A stretch of 64,000 nucleotides of DNA from a virus. A program made the translations under genes and the position numbers. The DNA lies in the IMG/VR virus record IMGVR_UViG_3300045971_000344, positions 230,945-294,944 of that record; one strand, 5' to 3'. Below, in pieces: positions 51,701 to 59,365 of this stretch; the stretch's first letter is position 1, and the number at the start of each line of letters is the position of its first letter. The notes under the pieces are model-generated. The model was not told where the DNA came from, made no database searches, and was given only the letters and a program-made list of their open reading frames with translations.

Positions 51701-51835
51701 GCCGCCTCCGGTATTTGGGTATATCAGGGTCAAAACGGTCAGAAGTTATTGAAGAAGATTGCTGAGTTCAAAGCCGTAGGCATTAAGGTTAATAACATGG
51801 CTGAAGTTAAAGCCGATATTGAAGCATTATTCTAA
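45728..51835 (+). CDS. Giant SNF2-type helicase protein, 2035 residues
   Basis: The first 900 residues are of unknown type and probably structural. A SNF2-like ATPase follows: LQPHQVDVMAYS (Q motif), APGGGKT (near residue 938), ACDESHN (near 1061), LLTGTL; then an acidic Gly/Asp/Glu linker (about 1240-1285); then the second RecA lobe with LIFCKFYRTVDSIY and QGVSRVHRP (near 1463). The C-terminal 480 residues are lysine-rich and then two related alpha/beta domains. SNF2 ATPases move along double-stranded DNA. P1 DarB, a virion protein injected to protect DNA, has comparable size and a helicase part, but no methylase motif is visible here. Location after the protease suggests a virion protein. 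Confidence 0.88.
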   Translation: MLGSAAGLSSKFKKQFGHGIEVSAPRQKGVAPDKVFESKMHEKTLEVPLSEGGQPKREFLDCLYRAFSPEEKQKVTKKTEELKIEVSKDFGWDVLFRKINEIQNTVEAIKVRHFALLAIMSDLATGQIWNCYDAEEDYNAFKAGTATVPQVVNLIVTITGTSRSYRYPEATSKEGFIAKTVGKEFDEYMIAMNKFMASDSTFILKRSGSDIDLEWVGDGRANESPVPSYNYPDPKKIISKEDFSELVVKRELAGNSGAIITALYSEVYESVFNFLSSVVPGLNTNLHTKQFTQHKLDFMLDLTVSRTFREYLIREWDVINLPKGFQEARGKYLSLLIHRGYNKNYIPLERAKNAQRSAFDLYDKVRCTLSVPVNVDGSTQLEEREVIATMRTWSRNKKKLSVDYQGNEYKITEVKDLRLFLKEGLENLTRPDVAILNAINLSLHFTFKIKMNEQFTRVVTQTVSGKVGFSAMRTWIMIWQKLKFTRSREFKRTPKYILPYSTLASNPAFKSKSSVPAERTDENGMTVDNVGRIIYVPPISDTLPLEYEKTLDELLESSYANNEPFNIENTTSAPIYKLTRSTEEQEARVEGIEKLTRFNLLPLAVNWTTNVVLYPGNSNKNKVEAVNLDGAMKPDVRTMADWMGMPTRGGEEGGPGGKFPGGKPGMLAYSQMTGVSKITEPAELITALFFVEVFYDWLLTNKKVADYDTILQRAKKHLEGIERGPEITEIDTPEIYKRIITDDKFITAGLSSYDNTGNAGSMLKAAMWAANPHNPKFQAVCKSYTVATTDHPCYFKLDESTLSKIHESLSLLLGGALWIELCKECNEFLKDQKALEDLILNGVEIDHMDMLNYDTLSTKIVPQIKIWGVYMPQSDDILLKAHEHKKTLEKTKDYVPEVPGIKEIDPTDPKQEGFALQPHQVDVMAYSASHPRFMILDVAPGGGKTTLGLSEILTYLGEGRIKRPMVMMPAKLIKNWINDCIHVLKAPVNFIPITTQTINNWGREELARKIKDAPPNTIVCVAYKWLSNPTDTKIVMYGVRPVKVLENIEFLKQFDFDYIACDESHNLKNSGSTETVTQKNGKTKIKVKRPSTAHLSVLRLVSTNSVKYIRLLTGTLIKNNLLDLVGQARLLNPAIFRTIDEFKKEYGDPNSPVPTDDGRRIQQEIRNYLEEFVTVVQKKKRHWAFVMPEFVDQFNFVDPDDLAKEYYEWLCKKTIDQIEGTLGADSEKFKNLTNGIKINAEGEDEDEGEDPDDGGEGGGGGDDDGDDEDDESGTDSDDDTPGVSSDVAKIESALNPYLQRLEMALVDPEGDSEFSEFKDWAIAKGYDPRVLDMSPTTKARKVYEIIKIHFEGRYNATDKYGRNLEDQDPLTTIDSLENSNKILIFCKFYRTVDSIYNFMPEQFKKYAAKYRAADSAVLEDFLVNPKLKILVALEDSLQEGHNLQCCSRLIRVEQVWTPGEMEQGVSRVHRPDVLNRFGRTKIVSNWIITNGTLEIAKIGRLIAKSVSKAKFDEADRKYQRLPNLEPICMSFEVLSGRNRDGTPNNIGKKEADDIAEYLEAFGMDYHQTGNVRGLAQFQNEDFEEERIKAKAENRDKMVIVKTKEMPAGSKFIKHLPYVIGQSVYDPNELGLIPLRDYLIAHPELKENLKEGIVGLPVHIAQGEGIIQSIREVSKGFTLKIHLTTGVTLKSIRWDMVYVITKTDTNMKKMLKKAKGEVGPEVSPEPTEKQKRVREKIERLKAQQPEMFKPPKEEKVPKERRKRREKEEEVIVDTTVKQPKLKPKTVIDVTQENEATKDKIKQTGNKDRPVREKEKDKIKPSLTPTKDYEKNLALDVYAMDCNGLPTLLLSHDDPDSNLIGRKLGFTYFGSYLYCELKTRQQFDQCMKGLDSAGFKPGNRSQRVLDAVSNTFVGIQNKEKAFLKIKAIDKRQFFNVNSADRAKVRDPARLSIYPIVEGNDRLALYVDTSKGSAGPMRLKAMKKLPDAPNVKWFAASGIWVYQGQNGQKLLKKIAEFKAVGIKVNNMAEVKADIEALF

Positions 51836-51853
51836 AAAAAGGAGATACACTAC

Positions 51854-52276
51854 ATGAGTTTGATTAAATGTCAGCAAAGCATTCTTAAAGACCTTGGACT
51901 TTATCAAGGTAAAATCGAAGGCGCGTGGGGAATAAAGAGTATGTCTGCTATGGCAGGTTTACAGGATACGACTACATTCGCAGGCCTTCGTAGGCGTCCA
52001 GGTAATGAACCTTTTGCACCCTTTGAGCCCCTGCCCAAAGGATGGACTTGGTCGGAAGATGGAACCAGTATTTCCGTCTCCGCAGTTGAGGCAATAGCCC
52101 CAATAAATGCACCTGTTGCTGCTCCGCCCGTTGAGGCCGCCGCTCTTGTGGAAGAGGTAGTAGTACCCGTGGTTGATGCTCCAGTTGAACCTGAACAAGT
52201 AGTAGTAGTGGATTCTCCTGTAGCTTCAGTTCAAAGTGAGCCAACAGAAGGGAAACCCGTATTTAAGAAAAAATAA
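51854..52276 (+). CDS. Small protein with peptidoglycan-binding-like start and Pro/Val tail
   Basis: 140 residues. QQSILKDLGLYQGKIEGAWG followed by SMSAMAGLQ resembles the PG_binding_1 three-helix repeat. A Pro/Val/Ala-rich low-complexity tail follows (VEAIAPINAPVAAPPVE) and it ends KKK. Start follows AAAAAAAGGAGATACACTAC. A terminator follows it. Confidence 0.75.
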   Translation: MSLIKCQQSILKDLGLYQGKIEGAWGIKSMSAMAGLQDTTTFAGLRRRPGNEPFAPFEPLPKGWTWSEDGTSISVSAVEAIAPINAPVAAPPVEAAALVEEVVVPVVDAPVEPEQVVVVDSPVASVQSEPTEGKPVFKKK

Positions 52277-52304
52277 ACACCTCATATTTAAACCTCACGT
52301 AACT

Positions 52305-52332
52305 AAGGGAGTAGGCAACTACTCCCTTTTTT
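52305..52332 (+). terminator. Rho-independent terminator
   Basis: Perfect 10-bp stem AAGGGAGTAG / CTACTCCCTT with a GCAA tetraloop, followed by TTTTTT including the last stem bases. It ends the late block before the replication block. Confidence 0.95.
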
Positions 52333-52347
52333 ACTTTTAGTTTACTA

Positions 52348-52361
52348 AAACTGTAAATATT
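52348..52361 (+). promoter_or_regulatory. Shared promoter-like element AAACTGTAAATATT
   Basis: Second exact copy of the 14-mer at 45193. It sits just after the terminator and 34 bases before the DNA polymerase start, where a new promoter is expected. Confidence 0.45.
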
Positions 52362-52394
52362 GGTACATGAAGTAACTTACACTGAGGTTTATCT

Positions 52395-55322
52395 ATGAAG
52401 ACAATAACGTTTGATATTGACCATGGGTTAAAGGTTAAGTCTTTTAACCCGGAATTACCAGTAGTAGACGTTGGTACAGAAAAGAGAATTCTTTTTGTTT
52501 TGGACAAACTGGACTATATAGAGCAAAAACAAAACTCTTTACTAGTAGGCCCGCAAGGGAGTCTAATTACTTCTTTGGTTACAAAGGCAAAGTCTACTTA
52601 CGTCAAAAACCCTGAAGACAAAAAATTCAGTTGGTCCTGTATTAACTACATAAACTCTATAATAGGCGAAAATAGAACTGAGTGCTATGAATATTTTAAT
52701 GCCAGAGTAGAAGCTTATTGTAAGAAATTTAAACCCACTGCTATAATTTGCTTTAGCCCACGCTTTTTGAGAAATTTATTACCAGAGAAATTTGGTAATT
52801 ACCAGAACTATGGAAAATATCTGGGTGCCTTCGTAGAGTGGAAGAAAATTAAGATTTTTCCTTGTATAGAGATCTATAATTTAGTTACTAAAACTCCGGA
52901 TGAGGGATTGGCGGGTGCTCTGGAAATTGTTTGTAACATTATTGCAAATGGTATTGCCAATAAAATACAGTTTGGTATAAATGAGGACCGAATACTAGAG
53001 TCTAAAAAAGTAATCATTGAGAGTGTAAAGCAGTTTAAATCAATGATGAAGGAATTGAGAACACAAGAGATAGTTGCAATAGATACTGAAACAACTAACC
53101 TGAATAAAATCCAAAATAAATTACTTACGATCCAATTTGCGTACAGTGAAGACCTTGCATATATTCTTCCTATTTATCACCAAGATAGTACTTTTAGCTT
53201 AAAGGAACGCCAGTATATCTTTGATGAGCTGAAAACGTTCTTTGAGGGTGAAAATTCAATAAAATATTTTATTTTTCATAATGCAAACTTTGATCTGAAC
53301 GTAATACGGGTCAATCTAAAGATAGACTTTTATCCCAATAACGTCTGGGATACTATCGGTGGAGAATTTGGGCATTCTGAAAATTGGAAGTTTATTGGGT
53401 CCTGTAAAGGGCTGGAGTTTAAGCCTTACGCACTTGAAACCGTGGCTATTCGTTATGGGTTCTTCGCGTATGGTCATCACACTATTGCTAAGAATGAATC
53501 CAAGAATATACAAACAAAGAAATTAAGCGACCCACTGGTAACAAGTTACTGCGCTTTTGACGTCCTCGTCCCTTTCGCAATCCAGAAAAAACAAATGGCT
53601 CGAGCTAAATTCTTGGGCTATACTAAGTATGAGTCATTAGTATCTCACCAAATTTCTGACCAGATAAATTCATTCTCTGATATGAATATGAATGGGCTTC
53701 ATGTAGACATAAATTACTTGATGTATTTGAACTCAAACGATAGCCCAATTCTTAAGGTTCTTAGAGAAATGGAGCAAAGTATTTATGCTACAGAAGAAGC
53801 AAAAATAGTAAATAAGAAATTGATAAAGTCAGAAAATGTACCAACCAGTGGATTATTCGGAAAGGTAACTACTTGGTTATTTGATATACATAAGCGGGAC
53901 CATAAAGCACGTTTGTTTTTTGATGAGCTTGGATTGAAGCCCCTTTCGTATGGAAAAGATAAAAAAGGAAAAGTCGATAAGGTATTTAAGGCCCACTATT
54001 CAGATATCCCAGCGGTTAAGGCTTATAGCGATTTAGGAAAGGCCGAAAAGCTAAGAGATTCTTACGTTAAGAGCTTTTTGAAGAAGCTTGCTAAATCAGA
54101 TGACTTTAAGCACGATTTCTGTATTCGTCCAAGTTTTAACTTCAGAGATATCGTAACTGGTAGGATATCTGAAAATGACCCCAATTGTCAGCAAATACCT
54201 TCACACTCCGAATTGGGTAAGCATATAAAGAGACTGTTTACTGCACCCGAAGGTTGGGTCGTAATAAAGGTTGACTATAGTGCGCATGAAGTCCGTGGAC
54301 TCGCTCTTATAAGTAAAGACAGTGTATTAGCACAAGTGTTTCAAGTAGGATTAGACCTTAGAAATAAATTTAGGTTAAAACCTAGTAAAGAAACCGCATT
54401 AGAAATAGAATTAACAGGTGACGTACATAAGCTCAACGTGGCCTTCTTTTTCTCTAAGGACTTGACTAAGATAGCGAAAGACGTTTTAAAACAATTGAGG
54501 AATCAGATTAAAGCAGTTGTATTTGGCTTAATTTATGGTAAAGGTAATAAAGCACTTTCAAGAGATTTGGATAAACCCGAGGATTTTGTTGAAGCAATCG
54601 TTAAGAAATTCTTTAATAGATTTAAGCGTGGTGGTCAATGGCTCATTGATATTGAAAAATTCTCAAGAGCTAATCTATTTGTTGAGTCCCCTCTAGGTAG
54701 AAGACGTAACCTTAGCGCATACTTAATACCAAAGTCTTTTGACGTTGCCAATAAGCTTTGGGCCGCGATGGATCGTAGGGCACGAAATAGTCCAATCCAA
54801 GGTATGTGCTCTGACTTTGGATTCATAGGGGTAAGACGGATTGTCCGTAATGCCTGGAATAGAGCTAAAAAAGTAGGTCAAGTAGTACTTAAGGTATGCA
54901 ATGTTGTCCACGACTCGACTGAGACTATCTGTAGATATGAGCATATCATGTACGGAATTAAGACAATTTATCATGAGCTTACGGATGGGGTGGCACAGAC
55001 TGTAGAAGAACGTCATGGTTTCAAATTCTGTATAGGCCTAGAAATTGACTTAGAGGTAGGCGCAAATCTCCGAGATTGCCAAGTGTGGAACGGTGATGCA
55101 GAGGAGCTGTTTAGAATTATCGCTGAGACTTTTGTGTTCCAACGCGATGTTCTTGGATATGAAATAAAGGTAAAGAAATTACTTAAACATTGCTTAGTAG
55201 AACAGTTTAACGATATGCCTAAATTGTTACAACAGCAAATAAATAATCGTAAGTCAGAAATTGACCTTGATGCAATATATAGTAAAGCCGTAGTTACAGT
55301 AAAAGAGAGTAGTTATAAATAA
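52395..55322 (+). CDS. polA: Family A DNA polymerase with 3'-5' exonuclease
   Basis: 975 residues. Exonuclease: IDTETTNL (D230), HNANFDLNVI, and YCAFDVLVP. Polymerase: motif A KVDYSAHEVRG (D627), motif B RNQIKAVVFGLIYGKGN (K706), motif C VVHDSTET (H839-D840). The first 200 residues are an extra domain (RILFVLDKL, ETCFSPRFLRNLLPEKFGN-like) that loosely resembles the uracil-glycosylase-fold extension of SPO1-type phage polymerases; I am not sure. It is longer than bacterial Pol I (about 930) despite lacking a 5'-3' exonuclease. It is the probable replicative polymerase. Confidence 0.95.
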   Translation: MKTITFDIDHGLKVKSFNPELPVVDVGTEKRILFVLDKLDYIEQKQNSLLVGPQGSLITSLVTKAKSTYVKNPEDKKFSWSCINYINSIIGENRTECYEYFNARVEAYCKKFKPTAIICFSPRFLRNLLPEKFGNYQNYGKYLGAFVEWKKIKIFPCIEIYNLVTKTPDEGLAGALEIVCNIIANGIANKIQFGINEDRILESKKVIIESVKQFKSMMKELRTQEIVAIDTETTNLNKIQNKLLTIQFAYSEDLAYILPIYHQDSTFSLKERQYIFDELKTFFEGENSIKYFIFHNANFDLNVIRVNLKIDFYPNNVWDTIGGEFGHSENWKFIGSCKGLEFKPYALETVAIRYGFFAYGHHTIAKNESKNIQTKKLSDPLVTSYCAFDVLVPFAIQKKQMARAKFLGYTKYESLVSHQISDQINSFSDMNMNGLHVDINYLMYLNSNDSPILKVLREMEQSIYATEEAKIVNKKLIKSENVPTSGLFGKVTTWLFDIHKRDHKARLFFDELGLKPLSYGKDKKGKVDKVFKAHYSDIPAVKAYSDLGKAEKLRDSYVKSFLKKLAKSDDFKHDFCIRPSFNFRDIVTGRISENDPNCQQIPSHSELGKHIKRLFTAPEGWVVIKVDYSAHEVRGLALISKDSVLAQVFQVGLDLRNKFRLKPSKETALEIELTGDVHKLNVAFFFSKDLTKIAKDVLKQLRNQIKAVVFGLIYGKGNKALSRDLDKPEDFVEAIVKKFFNRFKRGGQWLIDIEKFSRANLFVESPLGRRRNLSAYLIPKSFDVANKLWAAMDRRARNSPIQGMCSDFGFIGVRRIVRNAWNRAKKVGQVVLKVCNVVHDSTETICRYEHIMYGIKTIYHELTDGVAQTVEERHGFKFCIGLEIDLEVGANLRDCQVWNGDAEELFRIIAETFVFQRDVLGYEIKVKKLLKHCLVEQFNDMPKLLQQQINNRKSEIDLDAIYSKAVVTVKESSYK

Positions 55323-55347
55323 CGAACTATGAAGAGGAGATTAAATT

Positions 55348-56046
55348 ATGAAAGATCTAACTTGTGGAATTGTAGAAATCTTTAGTTCATTAGAAGGAGA
55401 AGGAAAATTTATTGGTACACCTACTCTTTTTATTCGTTTAGCTGGGTGTGACGTTGGTTGTAAAAGTTGCGATAGCCGTCAGACCTGGTCGGATAAGTGT
55501 TACCGTAAACAGTCAGTTAGAGCCGTTGTTACTAAGGTAAAAGCACTTAGGTTAAAAACTCCGTCTTTAGGACGAGTAAGCATCACTGGTGGTGAACCCT
55601 TACTAAACACTACGTTTGTAGTTAGTCTCTGCAATTCTCTAATTCAGTATGACCCAAGTATTAAAATAAACCTTGAAACTTCTGGAACTAAATTTCCTCC
55701 TGAAATACTTTTAGACAATATTTTTGATATGATCTCCATGGATATAAAGACACCGTCCTCTGGTGTTATACTAACAAATGAACAAATGCTTAATCTTAAG
55801 CTATTTTCTACAAACTCTAACGTTTATACAAAAGCCGTTATAGCAAATACTTTAGACATTGACTTTGTTTATTTAATTCTTAAAGATATGCCTATAAATA
55901 GCTTGTGCTTTACTCCTTGTGAGACAAACGGTAAATTCTTTAGTACAAATACTATAATGAACTATCTTGCTAAGAATAAGATTCAGTTCAACACTATGGA
56001 TTTTCGTATTATAACTCAGCAACATAAACTCCTTAAATACCGATGA
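55348..56046 (+). CDS. queE: 7-carboxy-7-deazaguanine synthase (QueE)
   Basis: 232 residues. EIFSSLEGEGKFIGTPTLFI is the conserved QueE start, followed by C34-x3-C38-x2-C41 (CDVGCKSC) for the radical-SAM iron-sulfur cluster and SITGGEPLL. QueE makes CDG, the deazaguanine precursor of preQ0. Phages use it for tRNA queuosine or to modify DNA guanines against restriction. FolE at 58079, also in this block, supplies the first step. QueD and QueC are not in the window. Its stop overlaps RNase H. Confidence 0.93.
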   Translation: MKDLTCGIVEIFSSLEGEGKFIGTPTLFIRLAGCDVGCKSCDSRQTWSDKCYRKQSVRAVVTKVKALRLKTPSLGRVSITGGEPLLNTTFVVSLCNSLIQYDPSIKINLETSGTKFPPEILLDNIFDMISMDIKTPSSGVILTNEQMLNLKLFSTNSNVYTKAVIANTLDIDFVYLILKDMPINSLCFTPCETNGKFFSTNTIMNYLAKNKIQFNTMDFRIITQQHKLLKYR

Positions 56047-56489
56047 AGAGCAAGGTTTTTATTTATACCGATGGTTCAGCTGATAATAGACGTAAAGTAG
56101 GTGGGTGGGGCGCGATTCTTATTTATGGAACTGTTACTAAAGAGATACATGGTACAGTAAAAGAAACTACTTCTAATAGAATGGAATTAACTGCGCCTAT
56201 TAAGGCCTTGAAGAAAATGAAAAAATTTGATGTACCAATTGTAATCCATTCCGACTCACAGTATGTAATTCGGGGAATGAATGAATGGATAGAACGATGG
56301 CAAAGAAATAATTGGATTTCCTCAACTAGAAAAGAAGTTGTAAACAAAGATCTCTGGATTAAACTACTGAAGATAAGTAAAAAATTTACCTCCATAGAAT
56401 GGGTTTGGGTTAGAGGTCATGCTGGAGATGAATACCAAGAAGTAGCTCATACCTTAGCTGAAAAAGGCTATAGAAAGCACAACTGTTAA
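56043..56489 (+). CDS. rnhA: Ribonuclease H1
   Basis: 148 residues. Catalytic D10 (YTDGSA), E48 (NRMEL), D71 (SDSQYV) are present, as is GHAGDEY with H126. The position of the fourth carboxylate (E. coli D134) is His136, and the usual Asn before it is Gln132. It removes RNA primers from RNA-DNA hybrids. ATGA overlap with QueE. A His at the fourth position is tolerated by the E. coli enzyme, so activity is likely. Confidence 0.93.
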   Translation: MKSKVFIYTDGSADNRRKVGGWGAILIYGTVTKEIHGTVKETTSNRMELTAPIKALKKMKKFDVPIVIHSDSQYVIRGMNEWIERWQRNNWISSTRKEVVNKDLWIKLLKISKKFTSIEWVWVRGHAGDEYQEVAHTLAEKGYRKHNC

Positions 56490-56518
56490 TAAATACAATA
56501 TAAAATAAAGGAGAGTTT

Positions 56519-57649
56519 ATGCAATTTACGGTGGCGGCCAAATCTTTAGCGGACTCAATTAAACTTATGAGCTCAATCGTACCTACGGGTACTAATAGCG
56601 TATTTGCACTTGACTTAAGAGATGGTGATCTTTGGTTATACGGTAACAGTGAAACAATCACCTTTAAGTGTAAGTGTAAAGACGTTAAAGAAGTTTCTGG
56701 AAAAGGACTGGTTGGGATTGAGCTCTCTCGCTTGGAAAAATTAGTTAGGGGAAGAAAAGAATTTACTGTATCTTTGAAGGAAAACGTTCTAGGGTTTGAA
56801 AACAAAAAAGACAAAATAAAGGCCGATATTACAATCATACCTGTAACTAGGGATACCATAAATGGCTTTGATGACAGTTTAGAGTTGAAAAAGGGAGATA
56901 AAAAGCATAAAATTGAACCCGACCTTTTTTCAGCGATTTTAGACGGTCTTGCAAAGACAAAGATAAATGCGGTCCACGTTAGTGATCCTTTGGATACCTT
57001 TATTGTCCTGAAAGACAACGTACTAGAAGTATCCTCTTCAGATAACTTTCACCTTGCCTTTTATTCTGCTCAGTGTGAGAGTGAAGTAAGTTTGAGACTG
57101 GGTGCGTCAAAAGCCGTCTTTGACGTTCTCGCTAAATTAGCCATTGCCTTCCCTAATAAAGTACAACTGGCTTTTAACACGAGCGCAATTATCGCGAGCT
57201 GTGCTGACTACGCACTGAATATGCCAACAATACAGACAACAGACGCTTCATTCTTAAGGACAAAGTCCTTCATTTCAGAACTGCCTAAAGCAAAAGCTTC
57301 TTTTGAAATGTCTGTTACCGAGTTTTCTTCTTCATTGGATAACGTTAGCTCAGTATACGATGAAGGTGGATCTGTCTTAAAGATGAGTTTGAAGCAAACT
57401 AAAAAGGGGTATTCTTTATACCTAGACATGTCTACTACTTATGGTACTGTTTCAAGCGCAGTTGACGCTAATGCTGTTAAGGGAGCAGAGTTTGTTTGTA
57501 CTTGTGATCCGCGTATGATACTTGATATACTTACGCTTGTAAAGGCAAAGAAATTTAAGTTCTCTTATATCTCTGAAAAGGCTTGTATCTTCACCGTTAC
57601 GTTAGATAACTTGGTTACTACTTATATAAGTAGCACCGTAAGTGAGTAG
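56519..57649 (+). CDS. dnaN: DnaN-like sliding clamp
   Basis: 376 residues, close to bacterial beta clamp length (about 366). MQFTVAAKSLADSIKLMSSIV and ALDLRDGDLWLYG open the first clamp fold; three repeats of the clamp topology can be followed (IKLMSS, DLFSAILDGLA, VTEFSSSLDNVSSVYDEGG), ending FTVTLDNLVTTYISSTV. Similarity is by pattern, not identity. It would tether the polymerase to DNA. A host clamp loader or an outside-window phage one would be needed. Confidence 0.8.
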   Translation: MQFTVAAKSLADSIKLMSSIVPTGTNSVFALDLRDGDLWLYGNSETITFKCKCKDVKEVSGKGLVGIELSRLEKLVRGRKEFTVSLKENVLGFENKKDKIKADITIIPVTRDTINGFDDSLELKKGDKKHKIEPDLFSAILDGLAKTKINAVHVSDPLDTFIVLKDNVLEVSSSDNFHLAFYSAQCESEVSLRLGASKAVFDVLAKLAIAFPNKVQLAFNTSAIIASCADYALNMPTIQTTDASFLRTKSFISELPKAKASFEMSVTEFSSSLDNVSSVYDEGGSVLKMSLKQTKKGYSLYLDMSTTYGTVSSAVDANAVKGAEFVCTCDPRMILDILTLVKAKKFKFSYISEKACIFTVTLDNLVTTYISSTVSE

Positions 57650-57651
57650 TT

Positions 57652-58053
57652 ATGGTCCTAACACATGATCTATCCGAAGTTCCTATAAAAGCGTTCTATA
57701 ATATTTCAGGTGACCCAAAAATATCTGAGTATGTTTATCTGGTTAATAAACCTATTGTAAAGATGGAGGTTAATAAGTCAGAACAAAATTTAGTAGAAAT
57801 AGGAAACAGGATTATAATACAGTACTTAAATATAGTTAGTTATAATATCGGATACTACATCTCCGTTGCAGGATACTGTTTATGCAAACCAAATATTCTT
57901 TTTATTGGGACAAATAGTCTTAACATAAAGAACATCGGTCCTGTAGACATTTTGTACTATGATAATTATTTAACCATACTTCAGAATAAAACATATTCGT
58001 CCTATTTAATACTAGAAACATCTCATGAAGACATACCACAACCAAGAATTTAA
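57652..58053 (+). CDS. Unknown 133-residue protein
   Basis: 133 residues, beta-rich, AT-rich codon use (many Ile, Asn, Tyr). It opens VLTHDLSEVPIKAFYNISG and ends EDIPQPRI. No leader, no recognised domain. It lies 2 bases after the clamp gene, so is probably in the same transcript. Confidence 0.65.
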   Translation: MVLTHDLSEVPIKAFYNISGDPKISEYVYLVNKPIVKMEVNKSEQNLVEIGNRIIIQYLNIVSYNIGYYISVAGYCLCKPNILFIGTNSLNIKNIGPVDILYYDNYLTILQNKTYSSYLILETSHEDIPQPRI

Positions 58054-58078
58054 TAAACACTACAAGGAGAGTTGAACT

Positions 58079-58786
58079 ATGCCACACAAGATTATTCCAA
58101 AAGCAGTAAATGAGAAACATAACATTGAAACCTGTAACTTACCTGGACCTCTATTAGTAGCTTTTCAAAACATTTTAGATCATTTAAGTCGGCACAATGA
58201 TCTATCAGAATCGGATAAATCAAATTACGCTGATACCGTTGTAAGATCAACTAAGGCCTTCATGGATTTGACAAAGACGCGTACTGAAATTTGTACTGAT
58301 TTAGTAGAAATCTTATCCACGGGATTTCCTCTTACAGACGTAACTGCTAACATTGGAATGCAGACTCATGGGCCTATACACTTATATTCTTTTTGTCCAC
58401 ATCACTTACTGGCTGTTAAATATAGTGCTTATATTGCTTATATCCCAAGAGCTGACCACATTTTAGGCTTATCAAAGATAACAAGATTAGCACAAGCTTT
58501 GGCAAGTAGACCTGTTCTTCAAGAACAGCTTTCAGAAGATATTGCGGATGTTTTGTTTTATCAAGAATCAACCAACCCCAATATCCATTATTTACCAGCA
58601 ATAGAGACAAAAGGTTCTGCTGTTTTGTTGACCGGTCATCATAGTTGTATTTCGTGTAGAGGAGTAAAATCTGAAAATCTTGTTACTCAAAGTTCTTTAC
58701 GAGGAGCATTTTGGGAATTAGATATGGAGCAAAAATTTCATGCAATGATTACTGCAACTAGAGCAGCACGAAATTCCGAACTCTAA
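58079..58786 (+). CDS. folE: GTP cyclohydrolase I (FolE)
   Basis: 235 residues. FCPHHLLAVKYSAYIAYIP (C106 and H108/H109) and the GHHSCISCRGVKSE segment supply the zinc and substrate residues; LGLSKITRLAQALASRPVLQEQL is the family signature. It converts GTP to dihydroneopterin triphosphate, the first step of the deazaguanine and folate pathways. With QueE nearby, the deazaguanine route is the likely use. Start follows AAGGAGAGTTGAACT. Confidence 0.95.
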   Translation: MPHKIIPKAVNEKHNIETCNLPGPLLVAFQNILDHLSRHNDLSESDKSNYADTVVRSTKAFMDLTKTRTEICTDLVEILSTGFPLTDVTANIGMQTHGPIHLYSFCPHHLLAVKYSAYIAYIPRADHILGLSKITRLAQALASRPVLQEQLSEDIADVLFYQESTNPNIHYLPAIETKGSAVLLTGHHSCISCRGVKSENLVTQSSLRGAFWELDMEQKFHAMITATRAARNSEL

Positions 58787-58806
58787 CATAATAGAGGTAA
58801 CCGTAA

Positions 58807-59364
58807 ATGATTATTCAAAAACTTACCCTTGAAGAATTACAAGTCAAGATCCAAAAGGGAAAAAAGTACAAACAACTTCTAGAAGCATTTCAGACGAATA
58901 GACTGTATAACATAAATTTGGATGAGTATAAAGAAGAAATAACAGCTCTTCATCGTGCTAGATCAATCCGGACTCTTATTAATTTTTGTAATGACAAGGC
59001 CGCCACTAGTATGGTAGACGAAGTCATACGAGCCAATCTTACAGACCAAGCACAAAGGGGACGTTTAACAGAGATTCTCTTGACCTGCGTTAGAGCGTCT
59101 AATGCCTTGAATGAAGCAATTAGTGTATTTAAGGACTTTGCTTTGATTAGGTATGACTCGTATCTGACTAAGATAAAGACAAAAGGTGAAAGGGCTACCT
59201 TTCTGGACACACTCTTATCTGATATGCAGACATACAGCGCAGATTGCGAGCTCGTTATTAACTTGGCAAAATTGGTAATTGCAGATATAGACCAAGGCGG
59301 ATGGGCTCTCTCCAGAACAATAGAGGCTCTGAAGATAACTAACGCCCCTGAAAAACGGATATGA
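58807..59364 (+). CDS. Unknown helical protein
   Basis: 185 residues, almost entirely helical (EELQVKIQKGKKYKQLLEAF, AISVFKDFALIRYDSYLTKI). No leader or recognised family. Its stop lies 1 base before the helicase start, so the two are likely coupled, and it may be a partner in replication. Confidence 0.72.
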   Translation: MIIQKLTLEELQVKIQKGKKYKQLLEAFQTNRLYNINLDEYKEEITALHRARSIRTLINFCNDKAATSMVDEVIRANLTDQAQRGRLTEILLTCVRASNALNEAISVFKDFALIRYDSYLTKIKTKGERATFLDTLLSDMQTYSADCELVINLAKLVIADIDQGGWALSRTIEALKITNAPEKRI

Positions 59365-59365
59365 T

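Noticed and set aside
52395-52430. DNA polymerase start MKTITFDID as a member of the leader family
   Set aside because: The first residues look similar, but there is no Ser/Thr-rich continuation, the gene is in the replication block, and the segment merges into a folded domain.
56410-57018. 202-codon minus-strand frame across RNase H and clamp
   Set aside because: It spans the end of one real gene and the start of another on the + strand and shows no domain.
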